Shown: piece after piece, positions 47,351-59,800 of the stretch
Position numbering within the stretch: position 1 is the stretch's first letter
How the letters are laid out: the number at the start of each line of letters is the position of its first letter
From: Rhodopirellula sp. SM50
GTDB lineage: Bacteria; Planctomycetota; Planctomycetia; Pirellulales; Pirellulaceae
Reading direction: 5' to 3'
Length of the DNA: 64,000 nucleotides
Assembly (NCBI RefSeq): GCF_002289565.1
Contig: NZ_NTFY01000033.1
Coordinates: 62,001 to 126,000, forward strand
The notes under the pieces: generated by a model
Seen by the model: the letters and a program-made list of their open reading frames with translations, nothing else
Told to the model about the DNA's origin: nothing
The model's database searches: none
Program-made: the position numbers and the translations under genes

Positions 47351-47875
47351 TTACACACAATAGCGATGAGCCGGCATCGTTTTTGGCCTTCCAATCAAGT
47401 TACGATTGGGGCGTCCAAGACGCCGCTGACAGCTCCGCTCTCAGCGCCATAACCTGCGTCGGTTGGACCACTCGCTGTCACGAAGAAATTCCGCCCCGAT
47501 GCTTCGGTCCGGACACCGATGCAGATTAGCGGCTTCGTCGCAGTTTCGCCACGATTTGGTCCGAGATCTCGAGAAGACTGCAGCGACGAAATTTCGCTAC
47601 GCCGCTGAGGCCGATGCAACCGACGCACGAAGAATATTCGCTTTGTGGCGGAGGTGAATCCCACCTCGGCGCCGGAGGACTATGCAGCAATTCCCTCAGA
47701 TGATCCATGCTGCTGCACGAAAATCGCTGGTCTGAAGAAATGCTAGAGGACGATTACCGGCCACTAAAGGCAGCTGTAAGGAAAATCATTTTTTGCGGAA
47801 AGAACGAAAGCTCTCGGCCACCAATGAAGCAGGCCAATTTTCAATTTGGCGTGTTGACCTGCCTGTCGCTCCGTT

Positions 47876-50800
47876 TCAAAGGTTCGATAAAGAGTCAAAG
47901 TCGACATCGGCCGAGAGTGAGGAGAGTGTCTCGTCATATTCGTCCCCTGCCAATACCTTATCCACCGCCGCTCTAAAATCATCTGGGTCGGCCAAGCTGG
48001 CTGGAACCAGACCGTTGCTCTCTGGTGTCTCTGCGGTGAACAACTTTGACTCGGCAAAGAGCCGGTCGCCTAGCAGGTCGACGTCCAATTCGACTGTCAC
48101 TCCGGAAACGTTGTGTGGATTGGCGAGCAGAGGTGCTTCGAACGACTCCGCTTCGGCGAAGCTTGCCGCGTATGTCCTTGCAATCCGATTGATGATTTGC
48201 AGGGCGTCGATTGGAGAGATCGAACCGTCGTTGTTGACGTCGGCGTAGACCTGCATCGGAAGCCCAGGGAGTGATTCACCGCTCGCTGCGGATTGATGCC
48301 GTGTCGCGATGTGGTTGATAACACGCAGCGCGTCGCTCGGCGTGATCGATCCGTCGTAATTCGCGTCATGAGGCAAATGCGGATTGTGGATCATCAAGTC
48401 TGCGGCAGGACCGGCATAGGTCGCCCGTCCGGCGCGGCCTTCCATCAAGGCACGAATGCGTTCTTCGGCCGGAGGAGTCGACGCGAGAAAATCCTTTTTC
48501 GTCGGGTTGAGAAGGCCGCGCTCACCAAAGTTGTAGCCGATCGCCACCGCATTGTCCCTCAGCACGATCTGGCTGATCACATCGTTTCCGACCGTTCCGC
48601 CGGCGGACCCTGCGGTATCGATGCCGTCCAGGAAGTCAACCGGATGAGTCTCGGTTAGCGTGTACTCGCCGTCGGGCAAGCCGAGGAATACAAAGGTTCC
48701 GCCGGCGGAAGTGACGGTGGTGCTGGAAACGGGTCCGGAGAGCGTGATTTGAACGTTCGGAAGAACGAGTTCTTGTTCGTCCCGCATGCCGTTGTTGTTG
48801 ACGTCAAGAAAGACGACACCGCCCAGCGAATTCCTTGATGGCTGTTCACGCAACAGCTCGCCAAAGTTGTAGCCCGTGGCGAGGCTCTGTCCGTCGACGA
48901 CGATGTTTTGGAATCCGTCAGGCAGGATTTCACCGCCCGTGCTACCGAGCGACTCCGATCCGTCGTCATAGGTCACCGGCTGTACTTCGGAAAGGCTGTA
49001 GTTTCCCGCGGGCAGGTTGGCGAAAGAGAAGACTCCAAATTCGTCGGTTTGGACGGTGCGATTGACGGGGCCCGTCAGGCGAATCTCGACCGCTTGCAGC
49101 CCCGGTTCGCTTTCGTAGACGCCATTTTGATTGAGGTCGATATACACACGTCCCGATATGACACTCGCCGCTCCATCAAGCGGACGTTCGGCGAAGTTGT
49201 AGCCCGTGAGGATCGTATCGCCGCTGACGAGGTTGAGACCGCTGAACACGTCTTGGCCGACGCTGCCGAGCGCGGGAGTCCCCTGGGATTCGACACCGTC
49301 GTCAAAGCCGGCGGGTTGTTGTTCGGTGACCGTGTACACCCCATTGGGGAGCGATGTGAATTGGTAGCGGCCGCCAGAATCTGTCACGATGGTCTCGGAC
49401 TGTGATCCGCTGAGTTCAATCACGACGCCTTCGATGCCTGACTCACCCGTGTCAAAGAGGCCGTTGTTGTTTTCGTCCAAGTAGACATAGCCGGTGATCG
49501 AGTTGTTCTCGGAGGTGACGGACTCTCGCTCGCCGAAGTTGTAACCGACCGCGTCGATTCCCCCGACGAGCTGGAGGCCGACGAATCGATCGTTCTCGAC
49601 GGAACCGAGAACGGGGTTCCCTTGCGTTTCCTTGCCGTCGTCCAAGCCTGGTACCTGAGCCGCGCTAAGAGTGTAAGTGCCGTCGGGTAAATTAATAAAT
49701 CGATAGCTTCCATCCGGCCCGGTGGTGAAAGTCGAATTGACGAGCCCGGTCAGCGTGACATCCACGCCGCTAATCGGCACTTCGCCGATGTCGAATACAC
49801 CGTTGTTGTTTCGATCGATGTAGACGGTGCCCGAGATCTTGTTCAGCGGTGTCCCAACAATCGGCCGCTCGCCGAAGTTGTATCCTGTCGCGGTGATTTC
49901 ATTGCCGCTGAGGACGATGTCAACGAAACGGTCGTTTTCGACATTCCCCAATGCGGGTGTGCCTTGGGTGTCGATGCCGTCGTCGTACCCGGCAGGCTGC
50001 GATTGGGCAACGGTGTAGGTGCCATCCGGCAAGGCATTGAGTTGGTAGGCACCATCGATGCCCGTCGTGAAGGATCGGTCCGCATCACCGGACAGTGTCA
50101 CCACGACACCACTGATCGGTAATTCGCCCGAATCAAAGACACCGTTGTTGTTGGAGTCGACGTAGACGTAGCCGCCGATGGAGTTGTTCGGCGTCACCAC
50201 TTGCGGACGCTCGCCGAAGTTGTAGCCGGTGGCGTTCACGTCATTACCGACGAAGACTAAATCCACAAACTGGTTGTCCAGCACGGACCCGAGTGGTGGC
50301 GTTCCCTGTGTTTCTCGGCCATCGTCGAATCCGTCGGGCTGAATTTGGGTGATGGTGTACGTTCCGTCGCTGACACCGAGGAACGAATAGGAACCATCCG
50401 CGAGCGTGGTCGTCGATCGGCTGTCCGATCCGGAGAGCTGGATCGTGACTCCACTGATCGGCGACTCATCGACATCGAAGGCCCCGTTGTCGTTTTCGTC
50501 CAGATAGACAAAACCCGAGATCGAATTTTGTGGAACGAGATCGCCTTCGAGCACATCGATTTGGACCGTGCCGCTGGCGATTCCAAAGCCGACGAGGTCG
50601 TAGGCAAGCGTCACTAGGGAATCTTGTGGCAGCGCCGAGACATCGAGCGACACATGGATCGGCTGGTTCAGGTCCAACACACCCGCAGAGATCTCCGTGC
50701 CGTTGACCGAAACGCCTTGTCCCGCGAAGTAGGTTCCATCGGATTGAACGTTGAAGAACGCATCGGATCCGGGCATCCCCATCACCGGCGCGAAGTAGTC

Positions 50801-53800
50801 ACCCGATTCGAGTTGCAGCGCGGCCTCGAACGCATCGGGGGCCTGATCGATCCCATTGTCACCCAGGAACACATCATGCACTCGGAAGGAGAATGTCGTT
50901 GCATCGGCACCCAGCTTGTAGTCCCGCCGCGCCCCTGAGATCAACTGAGGATGCTCATCCAACCGAATCGTCGTCGCCGACACACTCACATCACCGATGA
51001 AGACCCAAGGACCTTGGGGTGAAATTTGGTTCGTTGATGCGTCTTGCGAGACAAGCTGAACATTCATATCAACCTGGCTTTGGTAGGCTGGCTCATCAAA
51101 ATATATTGATGGTTTAGACGCAAAGGAGTCGCTCTCTACTAGTTCAGGCGTATTCTCTCCTTCACCTAAATTCGATGACACCAAAGCGGGTTGACAGGCA
51201 GAGGCAAGAGAGACCTGTCGATCAATTTCGAAGGAGCATAGTAGACGATCCCAGTAGTTCCATCTCCGCATGTTGTCGCCCAAGAACTGAGCGCTATGTG
51301 ACCAGTAGGTGCGGGGACCAAAAAGTAGATCACCCCAGCCGAAATCGAAAGGCTGCAGCTCCAAGTTCACTGATTCGTGAAAGAACGATTGGAGACCCTC
51401 GCTACTACCAGCGCGCCCTACTGAATAAAATCTTGGCTTTGCAGCAAATGCAAAAATCTCAAATCTTTCAGGTACGCCACTAGGGTCCAGGGAAGCCACT
51501 GTTTCGAAGGATTCTTCGCTATATTCCCCATCAGCGTTCTGAATGCCGGTATATGCTAATCTTATCCAGCCGGGGGGGAACTCTGGCCAATAGTAGTTCG
51601 TGTTTTCACCGTTGATTGTCGCGGCTCCCGAGCGAAATCTGACGGTCTCATTAAAAACGTTGAAGTCTGATTCGGATCCCTCTGGAGGATTGGCATTGAG
51701 TTTCTGATCGTTGTATTTCCAGATTTCATCTCCCGCGTTTGAAAGATTGAGATCCCCACCTCTTGACTTCAGGGCTGCGTTCATCACCCAAATTAAATCG
51801 GACATCGCCCAGTCTTCTTCGTTGAACAAGTTGATGGTTTTCGAAACAGCCTGCTTTATTTGGCCGAAGTATGGGCCTGTTCCAAGGTAGTCCGCAAAAA
51901 TGTCAGGCTGCCCGACGATAAACCGTGTTGGCAGATTAGATGTGTAGGACTGAGCAGGAGCGGCGGACTGAGTGGCAGCGTAGGATCGCAAAAGCACGGA
52001 AGGGCTAACTGAATTTGCCTCTAGCCTCAACGCTTCACCGACCACAACATTGCCCATGCTGTGCGCGAAGAGATGCACACGATTGTGGTAGTTGTCTGGG
52101 GCGCTAAGTGCCTTGAGTAATTGTTGAAGACCAGCCCCTGACTGATAGGCCTTGCGCTCGCTTCTCATGTAATTTCCAGGCGCTTCGGAAGCGAACTGCA
52201 ATAACGGCTCGCTGTCAACATACTCAGTTGGCCAAGTAAAGAAACCATAGCTTCCTGAATATCCCTGCCAGAACAACCGTTTAAAGGAGGTTTCCGTAAA
52301 GGCCCTCCTTTGCTCCGGTGTCATCCGCCAACCGTGGACATGAAGTATGTAATCTTCATCCGGCTCCGGGAGATTGGGGTCGACTGCGCCTCCTAACCAA
52401 TTACTAGACAACGAATTCTGTCGCTTAATCGGTGGTTTCGTGTCGGACTTAATGCTTAGTTGAACGGGGCTGTTTAGCGGATTGAAATCCGGGGCAACAG
52501 TGTCTCCGACCGTAAAATGATCGATCCGCGAAGGCGAAAGTGAGCCCGGGTTTCTCACACTGCCAGTGGCGGAAACCTCTGGGCTTTCCATTGGCAAAAT
52601 TTCCAGGTATGCAGAGTCGCTGCCGATAGGCGTTGCGTTCCCTTGAATTTCCTTGGTCAATATGATGTCCAACGCTCCATATGATTGCGACACGCCTTCC
52701 AAAAGGAATTGTTGGATGGAGTCCTCGAACAAGTCGATAGGCAGCGGAGCATTCAATGTCACTGTTTCTGCCGATTGCAGGAGGCTGTGCGCCGCGGACT
52801 CGTTGTACAAGTATCCGGGGCCCAATACGCCGTCTGGAAACGCTTTAACATTGATAGAGGATCCTCGATTGACTGCGGATGGGGGAAACGAAAGCATTAA
52901 TGCGTATTCTTCAGGAAGTCTGTCGATTAATGTAGCTGTTACCTGGAAGGACAGGAAATCTTCCAAGTCCCTGACGGAGGCAATGTTCTCATCCAGAAAA
53001 TCAGGAAAGCCATAGTGCACGTCGTCGGCAGCTAATCCATCCGGTGTCGGTCCGAGGTCTCCATCTTGATCGCTATTAATCCAAAAAGGAAATGGCCGAT
53101 CAATCGTTGTGGTATCGATGTATCTACTTGGCTGCCAATTTCCATTCACATTGTCGAATGCGATCGTCAGGTCAATTGCGGTAAAGCGAACGGTGTCAGA
53201 AGACGCCAATTTTTGATTTGACGTGTCCCCATCCGGGTATACCGTTACGACCACAGGGAGGTCGGCAAGCGAATCGCTCGCCTGGACGGCCTCAACATAT
53301 AACATCAACTCATGCTGTCCGGATACTTCATCCGTTGTGAATGGCAGCGTACTCGCGTCGACTGCCGCGTCAGCCTCGATCAAGTCACCGTTTGGAAAAA
53401 CGCCAAATTGTCTCTGGCTGCTTTTCGTCGCCCAGATTCTCAACGCTCCCTCTCCGGACACAGAATATACCCATGGTGATTCCCATGTCCCTGCTCCGTG
53501 TCGCTGCAGGTCATTCGCGCGCGAGCTCGCGTATTGAAACGAGAGTTTTGCTTTGTCGAGTTCTATGCCTGCTGGTAATTTCACCACAAGCGATTCCAAT
53601 CGACTGCCGTCGAAAGTGAGTTCCGCGGAGTTGTCACTATTGACGTCCAATCCATCTGCGAAATCCGGGACGCCATCATTGTCAATGTCGCCGTCGTTGA
53701 CGATCAAGATCTTCCCGGGGATGTCACGGTTTCCGTCGGCGTCAACAGGTAGCGGGTTCTTTTGAGCGAGATCTTCTCCATCGGGATCAAAGGAAATAAC

Positions 53801-56800
53801 TCCATCGTTGTTGGCGTCAACGAGTAGAAGCTGTGACACAACGGTTGCCCGAAAAGAATCCGTGGCGGTCAACTGCGTTGTTCCCTCGTCTTGTTCAAGA
53901 AGACCGACAATCACGCGGTCGAAGCGTCCTGACTCAGGGCCGCGTATACCTTCGAGATAAAGCGTCGTCTTCCGTTGTTCATTGGACAGTCCAAGCTGCG
54001 CTGCTGTGTAAGTTGCCCCCGTGTCAGCCGGTTGGATGAAATCGGTTTGGACACTCCGAGCTTCGCTTCCGTCTTTTGTCCAGATTCGCAGGCTTCCTTC
54101 GGCTGGCACTTCCGCGTCGTCGGATGCAAGATCTACTGGGGGAATTGAAGCGTTGTAAGCGAATGTCAAGTGTGTTGTCTCTTCAATCTCAAGTCCTGGC
54201 GGAATCTCAATGACAAGCTTCTTAAACTCGAGCTTGCTGGCGATGTTGTCTTGCGGCAGGTCCGGATCAAGATCGTATCCGTCACGCCAATTTGGGATGC
54301 CGTCGCCGTCATCGTCGCCAAATCCCGTAGACAAGATCACTCCAAGTTCGCCGTCTTTGTCACGCAACTGATAGTCTTCGCCGAACAGGTCTTCATCGAC
54401 GTTGCCGTCGTTGTTGGCGTCGACGAAAACACGTAGTGTCGGCGACTTTGTAATGAAGATGCCTGTGCCGTTTTCACCGACCGCGTGAAATGCGACGTCG
54501 CCATGGAAATTCAGTCCATCGTGCGTGACCACTTCTTGAACCACACCGATGTCCGAAAGAACATCACCTACGCCAACAACTCGTCTTAGACGATTGAAGT
54601 TGACACGTTCTTCAAGCGTTCCCGTTTCTTGGACTAGCAGCTTTGCAATATCAAGCCCCTTCACGGGGTTGTCGGTTCCCCGTTCCGAGGTGAATTGCAG
54701 GTGGTAGGCTGGATCATATTCGTTTTGGGAGATCGCATACGGACCGCTCGGGTGCGCGATATTAACCTGGGCATCGATGTCGATCGACGTGATCACACCA
54801 AAGTCTTCCAGCAGGTCCGCGTCGAAGATGTCATTGTCGTTGGCGTCGATCCATTGTTCGTTCGGGTCCAGGATTCCGTCGCGGCTGATGCCGACGATTT
54901 TTTCGAACTCCCCGGTCGCCGGATCGACAATATAAATTCCCGTTCCTTTCTCAACGTGCGTCGCGGCAAACCCGATCATTGTGCCGTCGTCGGTGATGGC
55001 TGGAAGTTTGCCCACGCTGGCAAAGCCGTTCTCCTGAGTTGCCAGCTCTTTGGGCTCGGTATAGGTCAGGTTGTTTGCGTAGAGCGTTCCGCCCGGCGTT
55101 GTGATGACAAATTCACCTGTATCGGCAACTCGCGGTGCGACCTTGTCGGACACCTGGCTTCCGAGGTAGCGAATGGGCGTATTTGGACCGGTCACCAGAT
55201 AGTCGTCATGGCCGTGCTCGACCGAAGTCAAGGCGTTGAAGACATACTCTGGCTTGCCCAAGTTGTTGATACTGGCGGGAACTTGGTTGTGAACGAGCGC
55301 AAACGGCGATTGGTAATCGAGCTCCGAAGGAAATGCCCCCGCCGTTACCGGATTCAAGATGTAGACGGGCGGACGTTTGAGATCCTCTAAGATGAGATTG
55401 AAGAAAACAGCCCCGCCGACCAGCCCCGGAAGGAATGCCAGTCCGGCGCCACGCGGCGACGCCACGACCCCCGCAAACGGCGTGTCAATCAGGAATTCAA
55501 GGGTACGCAGCTTCAAGCCGGCGCCATAGAGCCCCATGTCCGACATTGCGACGACATCGGTCGTGTAGCCTGAATCAGCTTCTGTAGCATCCCATGTTTC
55601 GAGGAAGGCCAACAAAATCGGAGTGTTGGCGCCGAATGCGAGATCAGCGGCCCTTGCGCGTGCAGCCAACGCCCGATGGGCGAGGACTTCCAATTCGTCA
55701 TTGATTTGAACGTAATCGCCGAAGGTCAGCCTCGGCGACTCTTCGAAGGAAGGTACTCCATCGAACACCGGATGATTGATGACGTCATGCATCAGCTGCC
55801 GGCGTTCAAAGTCGGGTGAGCCGGTGTCAACCGTGTAGACGTTCGAATAGATCTTCTCGTCACGTTCCTCCTCCGCGGTGAACGCTACCCATCCCCGGTT
55901 ATTCAGCGATAGACCGATTCGGATGTCGTGGAAATCGGTTGCAACCGGTTCCGGCCCCAGTTCATCGATTGCGTTGACCTTGATCCGAACGGTTGCCGTG
56001 GAGACTTCCCCTGATCCGTCCTGGACGATGTACTCGAAGGAGTCTTCCTGTTGCGAACTGTCCTGGAAGAGTTCCGCCAGGATCGTCGATTCAGTTGGGT
56101 CGTATTCAAAGCTCCCGTCGGGGCGGACCCGATATTCTGCACCTTTCTCCGTGACGCCACTGAACTCTTCGATCGTCAATTGATCATTGCGGTCCGGGTC
56201 GGTGTCGTTGACCAAGAGCCCCTTTCGAGCGGAAACATAGAGCACTCGCGACTGGGGAATGATAAAGCCAGAATCGTCCTCCGCCGTCGGCGGATCATTG
56301 CGCCCCTCGATCGTGACGAACGCAATGGCCGGATCACTTGCCAAGCCATCAGTGGCACGATAGGGCAATTCGAACGTTTCGTTTTCTCCTTCCGAAAGCC
56401 AGTTGAAAGCCCAGCGCGGATCGAAGGAAAAATCGCCGTCCGCATAAAGGGTCACCGTCGGTTGGTTCACGTTCGGACTGGTCTGCTCCACAGCCGCCAG
56501 TGGAAATGGCCCCTCATCGGGATCGGTGTCGTTGTCGAGAACGCTGTACGATGAATAGAAGATCTCATCTTCGTTCGCCGTGTAATTGTCGTCGTTCGCC
56601 GTGGGGCGAACGTTGGGTGTCGGACGCGGCGGCGGTTCTGGAGGATCAATGTCAGGCGACACGGTAACGAGTCCCAAATCAATGTCGCGGTCGATCGATC
56701 CCGGCGAGAGAGTGATCAGTCCAGTGCGATCACTTCCGTTTTGAAGATCACTGTCAACGGACTCGTCGGATCCTGCACCCGGCGATGTCGCTGCAAGGCC

Positions 56801-59800
56801 TTCGGGTATATCGATGGAAACCCGATACTCCAGTGCGGGATCCAATCCGGCAAACGCGTAGTAGCCATGGTCCGACGTTGTGACCGTCTCCAAGACGCTC
56901 GACGCCCGATCCAACAAACTGACCTCGATTCCCGCGTGTCCGCGTTCACCGACGTCTTGCAAGCCGTTTCGGTTTGCGTCGTACCAAACACGATCTCCCA
57001 ATGTGGCGAAGGCCGCTGCGGTCGGGTCATTCACAAGCTCAAGGTTTACCGTCGCGGTAGCCTCTCCGCCGTATCCGTCCGAAATGGTGTAGCGGAAAGA
57101 GTCTGAGAACTCCTGTCCGAAAGTCGAGTCGACAAACACCTCGCGAGGGTCATAGTCGAACGTGCCGTCTTCGTAGACTGAGAACGGTACTCCGAGGGTA
57201 GAAGAGCCTGTCGCCGGTAGAACTGCCAAGCGATCTCCGTCCGTGTCGGTATCGTTGGCAAGGACTCCCTCGCCTTGTGATGTGACGGCGAAGACCTGAT
57301 TGATTGGAACCGGGCGTTCACTTCCGTAGACATCGTCTTCAGCATTCGGGGCAGCATTCTCGCGAGGCGAGTCAGCGGTATCAGAAGGCGAATCACTTGC
57401 TTCTTCAGCCTCACGGAAGAAACGCATGGTGGTGGAGAATACGTTCCCGGCCGCATCGAAAACGTCGACGGGGATAAGGTTCTCGCCAGGCTCCAGTGAT
57501 ACTCCGATCAAATCGAATTGCCCCAAGGCATCGACAAACGAGAATCCCTCGGTCTCAGGCAGGCTAATGATGCTTCCAGGTTCCGCTGCTCCAGAAACAG
57601 TTACGGTGCCGGCAGACGTGCGGCGATCCCCGCGAGTTCCAGAATCACTTTCTTCGGCGAGATCGTAGCTGTAAGCGGGAAGGAGGGAATCGACAGTGAT
57701 TGTCAGTGGCAACGATTCAACACTGAGGTTGCCTGCCACATCCATGACGCGCGCCGTGATCACGTTTTCACCATCTGGCAGCCCGGGCAGTTGGAATGTT
57801 CCGTCCGAGTTGACGTGCCCGCGAGCAATCTCCTTTCCGTTGCGATACCAAATTGTTAGCAGATCCGCTGCCATCGGGAAGCGAACCCGTGGCCGAACGG
57901 ATGATGTCAAGTCATCCGCGGAACTCCATCCCGAATCACTTGCACGATCCAAATCGGGGGCGAAAATCGCGGGAGCGGACTGATCAAGATTAAAGGTCGT
58001 GGTCGTCGACGAGGCGTTGCCATCAGCGTCCGTCGCACGCATCTCGATTTCGTTGATGCCACGTCGCAGCGACTGCGAAAAGACATCTTGGAATGAGTCT
58101 TCTTCGATAGAAAAGAACCCGGAAACGACGATCGATCGCAGATCGACCCAGTCACCTCCGTTAAGGCGTCCTTCGAAAGTAGCAACGCCGCTAGGATCAC
58201 GAACGAGGCCGGTGTGATCCGCAATGCTCGTGATTCGGTCTTCGTCGCTGTTTCCGGTGTCATCAACCAGCGAAATCTCCATCACCGGGCCGCTTGTATC
58301 CTCAAAGGCGATGCGAATCTCCGTACTCGATTCGTTTCCGGCGATGTCGGTCGATGAAACGGACAGTGAGTTCTCACCTGGTTGAAGACGAATGTTCGCG
58401 AGCAAGAATTGCCCATCGCCGTCGGCAGTCGAGAAATTCTCGGTTCCCGCCAAGTTGATACGAGAATACGGTTCTGCCGTACCCCGCAAACTGATCGTGT
58501 CTTGGGAGGTTTTCGTTGCTTCGTCGCCGGCCCGATCGGCGACCGAGAGCGCCGCGTTCGGTTCCGACGGAGTGATGGAATCGACAATGATCGTGGTCGG
58601 AAGTGAGAAGCTTGAGACGTTGCCGGCGGGGTCTTCGCTGGTGAACGTGAAGACGTGGGTTCCGTCGGCCGAGTCGGCGATCGGAAACTCCGTCGTCGGC
58701 CCCCCGTCGACCTGTGCGATTTGTTGTCCGTCCTTGTAGAGCCGGACGATGGATCCGGGCTCGGTGGCGGTCGAGAGCGTGAAGCTGGACTGACGTGTGA
58801 TGTTGTCGGTTAGACTTTCACCGGTGTCATCGGCGGCTGCCAAATCGAGAGGAGAAGAAACCGTCGGACGCGCAGTATCAAGCGTGTAGGTAAACGACTG
58901 TGTCGGAGAAACCTGACCGAGCGTGTCCGTCGCCGTGACTTCGAGCGTGTAAATGCCATCGGGCAAATCGCCGCCGGCCAACGCCATCAGTCGACTGATC
59001 GACAAATCCAAACGCGCACCATCGAGCCACGATGTGACATCCTGCAAAGCACTGCCGTCAAACGAAACTTGCACTTGCGCGATTCCGCTCGGATCATCAA
59101 TCTTGGCGGACAGGTCGGCTCGATTTGTGATCTTGTCCGTAGCATCGCGCCCGCTATCCTCGACGAGTCCGACGTTGATCGTGGGTGCCGATACATCGGT
59201 CGCACTCGTGGTGATTGTGCGTGTCAAACTTGTTGCGTTCCCGGCCAGGTCCGACGCTTCGACAATCAAGCTGTTCACGCCCTGTGCCAACGCGATGCCG
59301 TCGGCTCGAAACGCTCCGGTGGCATCCGCCTGCGTTATGGCAATGGGATGATTCGCATCGCTGTTTCGATAGACTCCGACAAAAGCATTCGGTTCCGTCG
59401 TCCCCACGATCGAAACACTCTCGACGTCCGTTGAATCGACATCGATGGAAGTGGTTGTTCCGTTTTCGGTGATCTGGGCGTCGAGCGCGGCGGGTGCCGT
59501 TTGATCAACCTGAACCGTCATCGGGGATGAAGTCGAACTCGCATTGCCCGCTTCGTCGCGGGCGATCAGCATGATCTCAAAAACACCCTCGCCAGGTAGG
59601 ACAACGGGGATCGTTGCCGTTCCCGTCGAAACTCCGGATGCCAGCGAGTTCCCGTTCACGATCACTTCGACAATGGCATCGGGTTCCGCGGCCGCAACCA
59701 AAATGACGTCGGTCAGATTCGTGATCCCGTCATCGCGATTGTGCCCGCCGTCAGCGACCTCGGCCAAGCGGGCGGCCGCGGGAGTTTCAGGAGCGACCGT

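Noticed and set aside
54695-55390. 231-codon plus-strand frame inside the giant gene
   Set aside because: Antisense to the continuous minus-strand coding frame with recognisable domains.
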